This document shows positions 26,400-36,447 of a stretch of 64,000 nt of DNA, piece after piece. The position numbers and the translations under genes were made by a program. Under the pieces are notes generated by a model. It did not search any database. It was not told the DNA's origin and saw only the letters and a program-made list of their open reading frames with translations. The DNA is taken from the NCBI RefSeq assembly GCF_003149105.1, contig NZ_QGDS01000004.1, forward strand, positions 248,001 through 312,000, in the 5' to 3' direction. Positions within the stretch are counted from its first letter, which is position 1. Each line of letters begins with the position of its first letter. This DNA is from Faecalicatena contorta (GTDB lineage Bacteria > Bacillota > Clostridia > Lachnospirales > Lachnospiraceae).

Positions 26400-27395
26400 T
26401 TATTTACTATCCTCCGCATAAAATACATAGTCCGGTGCTTCTATTTTTCCCCCATTTCCAAATTCTACAATCATATGCAAAAGGTCCTGCGTATCCATGT
26501 AGTAATGGCTGTCCCCGTCAATCCAGCCTGTCTGTGTCACGCTGATGCCAAACTCTTGCAGCCTGTCATACTCCTCTTTAATTTCCGCATCTGGAAATAC
26601 ATCTTTGACGTGATGGAGTCCCGGACCATACTTTCCAAGGAAATCCCAGTAAATGTTAGGTCCTTTCACAGGCTGTATGAGTTCCATTTCCATATCTCCA
26701 ACCCACTTTACCGCACAGATAAAATCGAAGTCCTCTGTGACCTCCTTGCCATGCACCTTAAAGTCTCTTAACTTTTCAGGTGTAAAATGCCTCACATCCC
26801 AGCCGTCAATTCCCATGTAGTAGGCAAAATTTTTCATATATTTCTCTACGTCATCTACCACAATTGCAACCTGTTTCACATTCTGTCTGTGAGCTACCGG
26901 CCTTTCGGCTCCTTTTTCAGGATAGACCTCTTCTGCCTCACCAATTTTTCCCCCGTTTCCAAGCTCCAGCGTAAGTCCAAGCTGCTCTCTGGAGTCCACA
27001 TAATAGTGAACATCATTGTCAATCCACCCTGTCTGGATTACCTCCAGTCCCTTGACCTCAAGTCCCCGGACATATTCTTCCAGCTCTTTATCATCCTGGA
27101 TAACAAGTTTAAAGTGGTGCAGCCCACTTCCATACTTCTCCAAATGCTCCCAATAAATATTAGGACCTTTTATGGGCTGAATCAGCTCATATTCCACATC
27201 ACCTTCCCAGGTAACCGCACAAATGAAATCAAAGCCCTCTGTAAGATGCTCGCCGCGTACATAGAAATCCCTCACTGACTCCGGTGTAAAGTGGCGGATA
27301 TCCCATGGTCCTATTCCGAACTTCTCCCAGTAATTCTTCATTGCTGTATCCAGATCATCTACCAGGATACAAATTTGTTTGATTGCGCCTTTCAT
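26400..27395 (-). CDS. Tandem VOC-domain (glyoxalase-like) protein
   Basis: 331 aa made of two similar VOC units of about 160 residues. Each begins with a KQ(I/V)(C/A)I(L/V)VDD strand, contains RHFTPE(S/K)(V/L)RDF, KGPNIYW and G(L)HH, and ends with ELGNGG or EFGNGGK. The His and Glu residues could bind a metal. It shares a 4-bp overlap with the upstream oxidoreductase gene. Related pairs act on sugar or myo-inositol-type breakdown in some bacteria, but the reaction here is unknown. Confidence 0.82.
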   Translation of the reverse strand: MKGAIKQICILVDDLDTAMKNYWEKFGIGPWDIRHFTPESVRDFYVRGEHLTEGFDFICAVTWEGDVEYELIQPIKGPNIYWEHLEKYGSGLHHFKLVIQDDKELEEYVRGLEVKGLEVIQTGWIDNDVHYYVDSREQLGLTLELGNGGKIGEAEEVYPEKGAERPVAHRQNVKQVAIVVDDVEKYMKNFAYYMGIDGWDVRHFTPEKLRDFKVHGKEVTEDFDFICAVKWVGDMEMELIQPVKGPNIYWDFLGKYGPGLHHVKDVFPDAEIKEEYDRLQEFGISVTQTGWIDGDSHYYMDTQDLLHMIVEFGNGGKIEAPDYVFYAEDSK

Positions 27396-28396
27396 GACTG
27401 CTTTTCTCCTTCCATATCCGCTTTATAAAAAATACCCCAGCCTTTTCTAGTCTTTTCAATTAACTCTGCTATCTTTCTGGTCTCCTCCCATGTAAAATGA
27501 GGACACTGTGTCTCACCCTTTCTAATACATTCCTGTACTGCCCGGATTTCAAACTGAAATCCAGATGCAGGATAAGTCTCCATGTATTCCACTTTTGTAC
27601 CATCATTCATGATTATCATTGCCGTTGTTGGATGCCAAAATTCAGGTCCGATGATAATTCTTCCGTTTTCACCCACAATTTCTACTTCCGGCGTACTTAC
27701 CTGATTGAATGCACCTCCCACAAAAGCCGCTTTTCCATCCTCATATTCAAGAAGCATATGGAAACTTTCGTCCACTTCACCATTGGATTTCATCGTTGAA
27801 TACGCATTTGAAGGTCCCTCAGGAAACACCATATATGCCATAGCCAGAGAATAAATTCCCACATCTCTGAGTGCTCCTGCCGCATGCTGTATGCCGCCCT
27901 TCCACGGCTGCCAGTCCTCGATATCCGGCTTGATATTAAAGGCTGCATGTACAGACAACGGTTTTCCTATTCGGCCTTTTTCAACCCAGCTTCTTGCTTC
28001 CATTACTGCCGGGAAACATCTTGTCCACATTCCCTCCATCAGGAATACATGCTTTTCTTCCGCCTTTTTTAGAACTGCATCTAACTGGAACTGATTGTCA
28101 ACCATAGGTTTCTCACTTAACACAGGGATTCCCCGGTCAAGTGCAGACATGATATAGGAGTAATGGATATCATTCGGAACTGCAATATATACCACAGTTA
28201 TGTCCTCCTGCTCAAGCATTTCCTGAAAATCTGTGTAAGTCTTATCACATCCATATTTCTCTGCAAATGCCCTGCCGCCTGCAACACTTCTTGAAACAAC
28301 TGCTGTAAGCACAGCATCATCTACTTCCTGCATCCCTTTTGCAAATTCATTGGCAATGAATCCTGTACCAACAATTGCCCACTTTACTAGTTCCAT
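27392..28396 (-). CDS. Gfo/Idh/MocA family oxidoreductase
   Basis: 334 aa. The N-terminal Rossmann domain starts [13 protein letters not shown], and the family SEKPM motif (Lys near 96) lies in the expected place. The C-terminal alpha/beta domain includes [12 protein letters not shown]. It oxidises or reduces a sugar or cyclitol with NAD(P) in known members. CAGGAGGCAGAT precedes the ATG. First gene of a two-gene unit with the VOC protein, behind a good promoter at 28449-28477. Confidence 0.9.
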   Translation of the reverse strand: MELVKWAIVGTGFIANEFAKGMQEVDDAVLTAVVSRSVAGGRAFAEKYGCDKTYTDFQEMLEQEDITVVYIAVPNDIHYSYIMSALDRGIPVLSEKPMVDNQFQLDAVLKKAEEKHVFLMEGMWTRCFPAVMEARSWVEKGRIGKPLSVHAAFNIKPDIEDWQPWKGGIQHAAGALRDVGIYSLAMAYMVFPEGPSNAYSTMKSNGEVDESFHMLLEYEDGKAAFVGGAFNQVSTPEVEIVGENGRIIIGPEFWHPTTAMIIMNDGTKVEYMETYPASGFQFEIRAVQECIRKGETQCPHFTWEETRKIAELIEKTRKGWGIFYKADMEGEKQS

Positions 28397-28448
28397 ATCT
28401 GCCTCCTGTCTGAATTATTAAATTTACGCGTGGGGTGTTTATATGGCC

Positions 28449-28477
28449 ATTATGTGTATTATCACCATTTTTGTCAA
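28449..28477 (-). promoter_or_regulatory. Promoter of the oxidoreductase-VOC operon
   Basis: On the minus strand TTGACA (28472-28477), 17-bp spacer, CATAAT (28449-28454). A perfect -35 and five of six at -10. It starts transcription about 45 bp ahead of the gene at 28396. Confidence 0.65.
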
Positions 28478-28749
28478 CGGTATTTCGTCATTTTTATGTA
28501 TTTATTACTACTGTCCATTATCCGGCCGCCCTCAATTACTTTCATAATCACAAGATACTCCGCCAGCAGCCGTCTACCTTTGCGGTGGTCTGAGTGTATC
28601 CTTCTACCGGTGTCTCTCCGAGAAGCGGAAGGAAATCCTTTCGCTCTGCACGGTAGGATACCAGGATGATACAAGACCGCTATCTATAATAGATAATATT
28701 CCAAACTCATATAGTCTTAATTAGAATCCTAACCTTTTGGGCAATGTAA
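28478..28749. other. Unexplained intergenic stretch between two divergent promoters
   Basis: About 270 bp. The part at roughly 28550-28680 is richer in G+C than its flanks. A minus-strand open frame of 66 codons (28474-28674) has no ribosome site and no family I recognise. It may be a gene remnant. Confidence 0.35.
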
Positions 28750-28778
28750 TTGACATACATCTCTTTTTTTCTTATAAT
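28750..28778 (+). promoter_or_regulatory. Consensus sigma-A promoter of the MalT-like regulator
   Basis: TTGACA (28750-28755), 17-bp spacer, TATAAT (28773-28778): a full consensus match, 28 bp upstream of the GTG start at 28807. Confidence 0.8.
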
Positions 28779-28806
28779 AAAATTTAATTAAAGGCGGGGG
28801 TATACA

Positions 28807-31293
28807 GTGGATAATCAAGAGAAGCACATTTTAAGACCAAGAGTTGCCGGCCTTCTGTCAAGAGGAATAAAGAATTCCTGTGTCTTAATAAGAAGCACAT
28901 CAGGCTTCGGAAAAAGCGCCATTGTTAGTGAATATTTAAATACTATAGGATATCATAAGGTTTGGTATACGTGTTCTACATTTGATAATGAAGAGGACCG
29001 CTTCTTTTATAACCTTTCGGATATATTTAAAAAACACAGACTTAAACTTGGAAAGTTCATGGAAAAAATGGGATTTCCTGATAATGAGTCTGAGTTTTTT
29101 GACTTTTTAAACATATTAACAAAGGAATTATATACCGATAAAAAAGTAGTTGCATTTGTTTTTGATGATTTCCATCTCATAACAAATAAAAAGGTAAAAC
29201 GGTTTGTTTTACAATTAATCAATTCAAATCTTGAGAATTGCTGCTTTTTTGTATTGTCAAGAAATTGGGAAATATTTGATGAGAGTATTGTAGTTCCCTA
29301 TAGTTCGATTAATAATGAAGATTTAAAATATACCGGCGATGAGGCAATTGAACTTTTTAATGCAATAGGTAAAACCGTCTCTGATGAGAGCGTTATAGAG
29401 ATTAACCAATATGTGGAAGGCTGGCCGATTGCACTCTATCTTATTGCAAAAAGCATGAATCAAAAGATACCTGTTTCTATTACACCACTAATTAAAACTA
29501 AGCCCAAGTTGTTTTCGCTTTTTGAAACAATTGTATTTTCTCAATATACTGATAAGGAGAAAAAGTCTCTGATAAATATTTCTATTTTAGATTCTTTTCC
29601 CAGGGAACTTGTCAGTGCAGTAAGTAATGAGAAGAAGCGAAGCTTAAACGACTTAATTGCAGGAAATGTATTCTTTAATTATGACAATATAGATGATCGC
29701 TTATATATTCATCCGCTTTATCTTGAGTTCTTAAAAGAAAAACGTGTTAGTATTCCAAAATCACAGCAAGAAAAAACGCTTTTAAAGGCTGCAAAATGGT
29801 GTCTGAGAAAAAAACATTATTATGATGCAATTAACTATTTTAAGGCATTTGATTGTCATGACGGTGTTTGGGATACAATACTTAAGTTCAAAACAAAGAG
29901 ATATAAAATGTCAGAAGCAGATTTTTTGCTGAAATGTATAGATGATCTTCCAAAAGAATTTATAGCAGCTAATCCTATGGCGGAAATTATAAAATCCGGA
30001 TTATTGGCAAACAATCTAAGGTTTGATGAGGCTTTTGAGTTGATAACCGGGGTTCAAAGGAAACTTGAAGCAGCAAATGCTGCTGGACTTTTAGGTGAGT
30101 GTTACGCTACATATGCTGTGATTTTACTTTTATATGGAGCCGATAACTTTGGAGAATATTTTAAGAAAGCAAATGCGCTTTTATCTAACGGAAGTACTAT
30201 ATGGAGCAGGCACTTCCTTGCCGTTGATCTGGGACCGGGATTCCAGTTACATGACGATAATTCCGGAGCACTTACAAAAAGCCTGAACCTTTATACCGAA
30301 GGTGTGCCTTATATGGTAGAAGTTTTAAATGGTGCAGGTGAAGGTCTTGAACTGCTGTGCAGAAGTGAATCCGCTTTTTTACAAGGGGATATTAAGAGAA
30401 CTCTGGAATTTGGATATCAGGCACTTTATAAAGCACATGCCATGTCTCAGTGGGATATTATTGGAAATGCACTTCTGATACTTCTAAGATGTTATACCAT
30501 ACAAGGAAATTACGAATTAATCCTCGAAACGCTGGAACACGTTGATCGATATAAGAGGGACCCTCGATCCTCTAATTTAGGTATATGGGACATTATCTAT
30601 GGGTGGTATTATTCCGAAATAGGAGAGGCTGATAAAGTAGTTCTATGGATTAGAAATGCAATTCAATATGGATATCCTCCGGTCAGTATAGACCGGGCAA
30701 CTGTTTTAAGAGCAAGATGCCTTATTTCAAAAGGACAGTATTGGGAAGCCAAAGCATTTATGAATCAGTGTACTACTCTGGCAAAAAATAAGAATTCTAT
30801 TATCCACCTTATACACATTGAAATCCTTAACAGTATCATTCTTTATGAACTATCCGAAAAAGACGCTTCCATAAAGGCATTCGAACGGGCATATTTGCTG
30901 GCATATAAAAATAAATTGTTGACCCCGTTTGTAGAATACAGCAGTCGGCTTCGTAAAATAATACTCTACGCAAAAGGGAGTAAAAACCACAATGTACCAA
31001 AAGAATGGGTCGACGGGCTTTATAGGAAAGTAACTACTGTAGCCAAAAAATATTCTGTTTTAATAAAGATGCTTAAGGAGGAACAGCACCATAAAACAAA
31101 CCTCAAACTTAGTAAAAGGGAACTTGAGATTCTATTGAATTTAAGTTATGGCTATACCAGAGAAGAAATTGCGGAACATCTCTATTTAGGCGTAAACACC
31201 GTAAAGAGCGTTCTAAAACAAATATATGCTAAGCTTGGTGCAATTAACAGTGCCGATGCAGTTCGAATTGCAATTATTAACAAACTTATATAA
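28807..31293 (+). CDS. MalT-like LuxR-family transcriptional regulator
   Basis: 828 aa with a GTG start after GGCGGGGG. It has an STAND-type ATPase domain with Walker A TSGFGKSA (about 31-38) and Walker B FVFDDFH (117-123), a long helical TPR-like middle (about 330-740), and a C-terminal LuxR-type HTH (about 766-828, SKRELEILLNLSYGYTREEI). Such ATP- and inducer-dependent activators need ligand binding to assemble. It converges on the pilus operon end (28-bp gap) and is the nearest regulator to it, but the target is not proven by sequence. Confidence 0.88.
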   Translation: MDNQEKHILRPRVAGLLSRGIKNSCVLIRSTSGFGKSAIVSEYLNTIGYHKVWYTCSTFDNEEDRFFYNLSDIFKKHRLKLGKFMEKMGFPDNESEFFDFLNILTKELYTDKKVVAFVFDDFHLITNKKVKRFVLQLINSNLENCCFFVLSRNWEIFDESIVVPYSSINNEDLKYTGDEAIELFNAIGKTVSDESVIEINQYVEGWPIALYLIAKSMNQKIPVSITPLIKTKPKLFSLFETIVFSQYTDKEKKSLINISILDSFPRELVSAVSNEKKRSLNDLIAGNVFFNYDNIDDRLYIHPLYLEFLKEKRVSIPKSQQEKTLLKAAKWCLRKKHYYDAINYFKAFDCHDGVWDTILKFKTKRYKMSEADFLLKCIDDLPKEFIAANPMAEIIKSGLLANNLRFDEAFELITGVQRKLEAANAAGLLGECYATYAVILLLYGADNFGEYFKKANALLSNGSTIWSRHFLAVDLGPGFQLHDDNSGALTKSLNLYTEGVPYMVEVLNGAGEGLELLCRSESAFLQGDIKRTLEFGYQALYKAHAMSQWDIIGNALLILLRCYTIQGNYELILETLEHVDRYKRDPRSSNLGIWDIIYGWYYSEIGEADKVVLWIRNAIQYGYPPVSIDRATVLRARCLISKGQYWEAKAFMNQCTTLAKNKNSIIHLIHIEILNSIILYELSEKDASIKAFERAYLLAYKNKLLTPFVEYSSRLRKIILYAKGSKNHNVPKEWVDGLYRKVTTVAKKYSVLIKMLKEEQHHKTNLKLSKRELEILLNLSYGYTREEIAEHLYLGVNTVKSVLKQIYAKLGAINSADAVRIAIINKLI

Positions 31294-31321
31294 GAAGGTA
31301 TAACAGATAACAATCCAATCT

Positions 31322-32170
31322 TCATACCGGGCTGCCCTTTTCCGCCGTTTTATCTGTCTTTTTGTTTTGGTGTCTATTAAGAAGAATTACACTAAACAGA
31401 AAAATCAGTGCTGCAGAAACCAGCACAATCAGCTTCCACGGAATCAATATGTCCTTTTTTCCGCTACCTATATCCTCATTGATAATCCTTGTTCCTCTAA
31501 CCAGCAGACGATGGCTGTTTACACCATATGGGGTACAGGTTACCAAAGTAACATAATCTTTTTCTTCTACCGGCAAAAGATTCTCAATCTTTTCCGGCTC
31601 AATGATGCGAATATCGTCAACCTGGTATGTCAGCGTTTGATTCAATACCTTGATTTTAAATTTATCCCCAATAACGATCTCTGTCAGACGGTTAAACATT
31701 TCTGCTTCCGGAAGTCCCGTATGCCCTGTAATCACCGGCATATTACCTTCTCCTCCGGTCGGGAACGGAGTCTGCTCAATGTGTCCGGCCCCTTTCCCCA
31801 ACACTTCCTCCGATGTGCCATGGCGGATTGGCAGATATACATTTATTTTAGGAATATCTACATATCCCATTACTCCGTCTCCCTGGTCAAGAATCGACAG
31901 ATAATTTCGCGGAAGAACACGGCCGCTGCCAATTACAAAAGGGTCCGGAACCGGATCCCCGGCCAGATTATTGTTGTATGTAACCGCTGCATCCCACATT
32001 TCAGAGATCTCCTCGTCACTCAAGCTTGACACCCGCTGTTCATATTGAGTTGCTCCCCTCACAACATTTCTAAGCGCAATATAATTACTCAAGGCCGGGT
32101 AGATGAATATGCCCATCCCTATCAAAAAGCCAATTATCAAAATGATCAGACTTTTATCCTTTTCCTTCAT
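31322..32170 (-). CDS. Class C (pilin) sortase, second copy
   Basis: 282 aa: N-terminal membrane segment (about 8-27), sortase domain, C-terminal membrane segment (about 240-262). Catalytic residues are His150 in VITGHTGLP, Cys212 in TLVTCTPYG and Arg221. An active-site lid motif DPF (76-78) marks the pilus-polymerising class C. It overlaps the other sortase gene by 4 bp and ends the pilus operon. Confidence 0.93.
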   Translation of the reverse strand: MKEKDKSLIILIIGFLIGMGIFIYPALSNYIALRNVVRGATQYEQRVSSLSDEEISEMWDAAVTYNNNLAGDPVPDPFVIGSGRVLPRNYLSILDQGDGVMGYVDIPKINVYLPIRHGTSEEVLGKGAGHIEQTPFPTGGEGNMPVITGHTGLPEAEMFNRLTEIVIGDKFKIKVLNQTLTYQVDDIRIIEPEKIENLLPVEEKDYVTLVTCTPYGVNSHRLLVRGTRIINEDIGSGKKDILIPWKLIVLVSAALIFLFSVILLNRHQNKKTDKTAEKGSPV

Positions 32171-33060
32171 CGCTTAATTCCTCTCGTTGTTGTTTTCATG
32201 TACTTTTTCCTTTGCAACAGCTTTCCTGTCGCCAGTAATATGACCAGCAAACCTATAACCAGAAATACACTCCACCAGGGAAAGGCGGTTTTTTCATTTT
32301 CAAATGTATAGGTATTATCCAGATATTCGATGCGTTCTCCCATAACCAAAAGGCGATGTGTATTGATACCATATGGGGTACATGTAATCAGCGTTGCCAA
32401 ATCTTTGCCTTCCTCCCTTTTTAACCTTGAAATATTATCCGGCAAAATTGTTTCTATTGCATATACTTGATATGCCAGTGTTTGATTCAGAATCTTCAGA
32501 TAAAAGACATCCCCGGTTTTCATTTTTTCAAGATCGTTGAACATCTCCGTGGATGGCAGTCCTGAATGTCCTGTCAATATACTATGTGTTCCTTCCCCTC
32601 CTACCGGCAGCGCTGAAGCAGGGATATGTCCCACACCTTTATCCAATACCTCATTGCTGACTCCATGATAAATCGGTAAAAATATATCTGCTTCCGGGAT
32701 ATAGATATTTCCCATCATCCCGCTGCCTATATCAAGGGTCGTATAATATTTATCGAAGGGATCAATTTCATCAATGCTGGCAAAGGGATCCTTAACCACA
32801 CTTCCCGCCAGCCGTTCGTTATATTCCACTGCCTCTTCCCATAGCTGTATTCTTTCTTCAGCACTCAGCCCTGCCACCTGATACTCATAACTTTGCACGG
32901 CTGAGCGCTGAATCCGTTTTAAATACCAAGAACTAATTTTCGGATAAAATAATATCAATGCTCCTATTGTGAATATGATAATAAAGACAACTACCGAAAG
33001 TCCTCCCCGGCAGCCATTTCCCTTTTCTCTATTAACTGCCATACTGCTCCCTTCTTCCAT
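32167..33060 (-). CDS. Class C (pilin) sortase, first copy
   Basis: 297 aa from the ATG at 33060; the ATG at 33042 (MAVNREK) has GGGAG at better spacing and may be the true start. His165 in ILTGHSGLP, Cys227 in TLITCTPYG, Arg236, and a lid motif DPF (91-93). Membrane segments lie at both ends. It sits after an attenuator-like hairpin behind the pilin gene. With its sister it should join pilins through their YPKN lysines and attach the fibre to the wall. Confidence 0.93.
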   Translation of the reverse strand: MEEGSSMAVNREKGNGCRGGLSVVVFIIIFTIGALILFYPKISSWYLKRIQRSAVQSYEYQVAGLSAEERIQLWEEAVEYNERLAGSVVKDPFASIDEIDPFDKYYTTLDIGSGMMGNIYIPEADIFLPIYHGVSNEVLDKGVGHIPASALPVGGEGTHSILTGHSGLPSTEMFNDLEKMKTGDVFYLKILNQTLAYQVYAIETILPDNISRLKREEGKDLATLITCTPYGINTHRLLVMGERIEYLDNTYTFENEKTAFPWWSVFLVIGLLVILLATGKLLQRKKYMKTTTRGIKR

Positions 33061-33082
33061 AATAGTACCCCTGCTAAAAAAG

Positions 33083-33138
33083 AGACACCTTTAGACGAAA
33101 GTAGTTCCATAAACTTCCAATCGCTCAAAAAGGTGTCT
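33083..33138 (-). terminator. Attenuator between the pilin and sortase genes
   Basis: A minus-strand 10-bp stem AGACACCTTT/AAAGGTGTCT followed by CTTTTTT: a rho-independent terminator with a long loop. Placed between pilin and sortase genes, it should let only part of the transcripts reach the enzymes. Confidence 0.75.
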
Positions 33139-33147
33139 TGTGATAAA

Positions 33148-34674
33148 TTATAACTGTTTTCGCTGTTTCGCCTTGCCAATTACGATAAAAATAATTCCGC
33201 CACTTGCTATAAACAGTAGTACTGCACCTAAAATATTTACTACATCCCCCGTTTTAATACTACCTGTGACTTTATTGCCCGTAGATTCTTTGCCAATAAT
33301 ACTTTTGGTGTTCTCAACAGTCAACTTGGTCACCCGATACATAGGGTCATTAGAAACTGTCACTTTTACCGGCTTTTTATTTTCCTGATAACCAGCCGGT
33401 GACTTTGTTTCCACCAAATAAAACTCCCCCGAACCTATTGCACTGATATCTGCAAAACCTTGTGCATCTGTTGTTACTTCAACAACATCCAGCCCTGCCG
33501 CCCCAGTCTGTTTTATAAAATCGCCTGCCAGTGCCTGTTCCTTTGTCCTGGCCAAGGCGAATGCCGCACCTTGAAGTTTCAACACTTCATTGTTACTGTC
33601 AACCTTATATATATGGATATTTCCCGGATATACCTTCGGCACTCTTGCATCTTCAACATCTGCCTCCGGAGGAAACACTTCCCGCTCATAAGGGGAACCT
33701 GTACCATTTTCAAAGTGTATCCGGGCATTATTCCAGATTGGCGTCTCTGTTCCTTTTGCCTGATAATTTACTATCGTTTGAAGATTCAGTCTTATAGATG
33801 CAATATTACTATCTGCCAGTTTTATGACTCCTGATTCATCGGTAAATGTAACCTTCAAAACATGCGCTTCAGAATCATATTCAACAAAATAATCCGTCCC
33901 TTCATTTAATTTAAAATCATCAAATTCGTTGCCCTTAATATCGTAATAGGAAAGCTTTGCCGAATTTTCAACATAATCCAAACGGAAATCCATTTCATCG
34001 GTAATGTAAAAGTTTTTTGCATAAGATACCTGCAATCCTCCATTTGCGTTATTAGTGATTCTTGTATCACTGCCAATCGGATATTGTATGCTCCAGTCTA
34101 CTACATCGTCAACCCCCACCACCTGCTGCTCACTTGCAAGTTTTTTTTCCACCTTAACCTTAATATTCTTGGGATAAACCGTAACATTATATTCATCATA
34201 TTCCTCGCCGCTGGCATCCTTTGCACGCGCTGGGATTTTTACAACAAATCCCTCTTCATCAGGGGAAGTATATTCCTCTCCAAGTGTTTCTGTAACTAAG
34301 TAATAGCCTGCGGCCAGGGAGCCAAAACAGAGCTCCCCATTCCCATCAGTTCTCCCTGATTGTTTCGTAAAACCAGTATCCTTCAGTGTCTTTACCGTAA
34401 CTTCTGCAGCCGTTTCAGCTACCTCCAGACGTTCAATCGAGAATTGAATATTCTCCAGCGCTTCAGCTCCTTCAGGCACGTCTTGTACATCTGAAGACTG
34501 ACCATTATATTCCTTCAAATTTTCATAGTCGCCGACGCTGAACTTCTTAATCGTCAGAGACCCTGATTCCTTCGGTGCCGCCATTACCGATTTACCAAAT
34601 ATCAAACATGCCAACAAGACCATTAGGGCGATTCCTGATACATATGTATTTTTTTTATTAATTAACACTTTCAC
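33148..34674 (-). CDS. Pilin subunit, probably minor, with non-standard sorting signal
   Basis: 508 aa secreted protein: signal peptide (about 1-33, ending VMAAP); pilin D1 domain with the motif VTVYPKN (Lys169 is the expected cross-linking residue); a Cna-B/isopeptide-like middle; an SpaA-like domain with LQGAAFALA (about 375) and the E-box-like FYLVETKSPAGY; and a C-terminal membrane segment with a basic tail. In place of LPXTG it has SIKTGD (472-477). It lies between the major pilin and the sortases. Confidence 0.85.
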   Translation of the reverse strand: MKVLINKKNTYVSGIALMVLLACLIFGKSVMAAPKESGSLTIKKFSVGDYENLKEYNGQSSDVQDVPEGAEALENIQFSIERLEVAETAAEVTVKTLKDTGFTKQSGRTDGNGELCFGSLAAGYYLVTETLGEEYTSPDEEGFVVKIPARAKDASGEEYDEYNVTVYPKNIKVKVEKKLASEQQVVGVDDVVDWSIQYPIGSDTRITNNANGGLQVSYAKNFYITDEMDFRLDYVENSAKLSYYDIKGNEFDDFKLNEGTDYFVEYDSEAHVLKVTFTDESGVIKLADSNIASIRLNLQTIVNYQAKGTETPIWNNARIHFENGTGSPYEREVFPPEADVEDARVPKVYPGNIHIYKVDSNNEVLKLQGAAFALARTKEQALAGDFIKQTGAAGLDVVEVTTDAQGFADISAIGSGEFYLVETKSPAGYQENKKPVKVTVSNDPMYRVTKLTVENTKSIIGKESTGNKVTGSIKTGDVVNILGAVLLFIASGGIIFIVIGKAKQRKQL

Positions 34675-34713
34675 GTTTCTATCTCCTCCCTGTTCGGTCC
34701 GCCAAGGCCTGCG

Positions 34714-36447
34714 CTATATGTCTTTTCTTCTGCTTTTGATAAAAAATACAGCTGCAACTGCCATAATCAATATACCAAGAAGTGTAAATACCATTGTTCC
34801 GGTTCCTCCTGTAAGCGGTAAACTAAATGTCGGATCCGGTTTTGGCTCGTCATGCTTATAGTTGAGAATCGTTGCAGTCTCATTAACTCTGACATCCTTC
34901 GTCCAGTTTTCACCCCCATCAAACCACTCCGGATGAGATGAAAGGTATCCGTCTTTTGTATCATAAGTAACTTCCACTGCTGTTACCGGAAGATCGTATC
35001 CAGCCGGCACTTGTGTCTCAATCATGTAAAATACAACACCAGCCGCATCCTGATACCCCGGTAACTGGCTAAAGATAATATTCCCAGAGGCATCTGTTTT
35101 CGCTGTCAGCGGAAGTCCATCACTGCCCAGCACATACTGCGCTTTGTCTGCCGTTGATACACCTGACCACTCACTTGGTTCTGTGAGTGAACTGTACTTA
35201 TAATTAGGAGCGGCAGCCTTTGCCAGAACAAATTCCACATTGGCAAGAGGAGTTGTACCGTTGGATGTAAACTTATTGATTTTAAGCTCCAGGGAGGGGA
35301 TTTCAATTTCAACCTCTGCCTCTGGCTCATCCGTACTCCCAGCCTTAGTAATAGTTGATTGTGCTGTATTGACTACAGGTTTAGATGTACTGCCTGAGTT
35401 TGCTTCCGGAAGACCAATAAATTCCGCATTAAACACAATTGCAAAACCAGATTTACCGCCGGCAATTGCTGTATCAATTCCAGCATTGCTTAAAGACACC
35501 AGCAGCTCTCCGCCACCGCCTGCTGCCGGATTCGTAACTGAATAATACTCTGTCGGCAGGACGCCCCCTGCAATATCAATATTTCCACTGTTATCCAACC
35601 AATATACTTTAAGACTTGATTGAGCATATTCAAATGTATTATCCAAGATATCCTTAATGAGAGCCGTACCATAAGTATATGCTCCTGGTTCTCCCGCTCT
35701 CAAATCATTTACACTCGTCACTTTATCCGGTTCAGCCTGAGTGTTTAGGAATTTAGCACTAATCTCAAATGGTACAATATCCCCCTGGCTGACCGGAGTA
35801 ACGCCATCGCCAATGTCTTTTACTGTCTGGTCAGAGGTGTTTTTATTTTTCGGATACACATGCACATCATAGTTATAATCCTCGCCGCTTTCCTTTGTTA
35901 AAGGCATGCGGATAAAGGATGGATTGGCGCCAATGTGTCCTTCGGGTGTAGTTGTTTCTGCTAATACATAGTAACCATCCGGGATATCCGAATTACCAAA
36001 CACGGTTTCACCGCTTACACCTGTGAACTGTTCCGCAATATATACGCTCATTGTTCCTGATCCTGTGGATACTGCCGGAGTTCCTGCACCATCCAGAGTA
36101 AAATTAACAGTTGTTCCACTAACGTTATAACCCGTTATTTTATTGCCGTTTCCGATTGCCGTTTCAACTTCCGACATGTCAACCGAATACAGTGTAAACC
36201 CTGCATTCTCCAACGGAGTATAACCATTCTGGCTAGGGTGATTGGAATCTGACGGATCAATTTCTTCACCCGTATATTGGCTTGGATTAACCTCAATTCC
36301 ATTCCCGCTGCCGGCATACTTGTGAACTGTAATGGTTCCCGTATCCTTTTGCGCCGGTGCAGCACTGACCGGAATTACCAGTCCAAGCAGCATCAAAGCC
36401 GCAGCAGCCAACGCTGTCATTCTTTTCATAACCTTATTCTTTGTCAT
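34714..36447 (-). CDS. Major (backbone) pilin with LPLTGG anchor
   Basis: 577 aa: signal peptide (about 1-30); D1 domain beginning GTITVHKY; pilin motif VHVYPKN with Lys200; an isopeptide-type D2; an SpaA-like D3 (LANVEFVLAKA near 400; YMIETQVPAGYDLP near 480); sorting signal LPLTGG (543-548), then a membrane segment and RRKDI. This is the standard layout of SpaA/FimA-type backbone pilins that class C sortases polymerise. A ribosome site AAGGAGAAAAAT precedes the start. Confidence 0.92.
   Translation of the reverse strand: MTKNKVMKRMTALAAAALMLLGLVIPVSAAPAQKDTGTITVHKYAGSGNGIEVNPSQYTGEEIDPSDSNHPSQNGYTPLENAGFTLYSVDMSEVETAIGNGNKITGYNVSGTTVNFTLDGAGTPAVSTGSGTMSVYIAEQFTGVSGETVFGNSDIPDGYYVLAETTTPEGHIGANPSFIRMPLTKESGEDYNYDVHVYPKNKNTSDQTVKDIGDGVTPVSQGDIVPFEISAKFLNTQAEPDKVTSVNDLRAGEPGAYTYGTALIKDILDNTFEYAQSSLKVYWLDNSGNIDIAGGVLPTEYYSVTNPAAGGGGELLVSLSNAGIDTAIAGGKSGFAIVFNAEFIGLPEANSGSTSKPVVNTAQSTITKAGSTDEPEAEVEIEIPSLELKINKFTSNGTTPLANVEFVLAKAAAPNYKYSSLTEPSEWSGVSTADKAQYVLGSDGLPLTAKTDASGNIIFSQLPGYQDAAGVVFYMIETQVPAGYDLPVTAVEVTYDTKDGYLSSHPEWFDGGENWTKDVRVNETATILNYKHDEPKPDPTFSLPLTGGTGTMVFTLLGILIMAVAAVFFIKSRRKDI

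Noticed and set aside
28474..28674. 66-codon minus-strand frame between the divergent promoters
   Set aside because: No ribosome site, unusual residue composition and overlap with the -35 of the oxidoreductase promoter.
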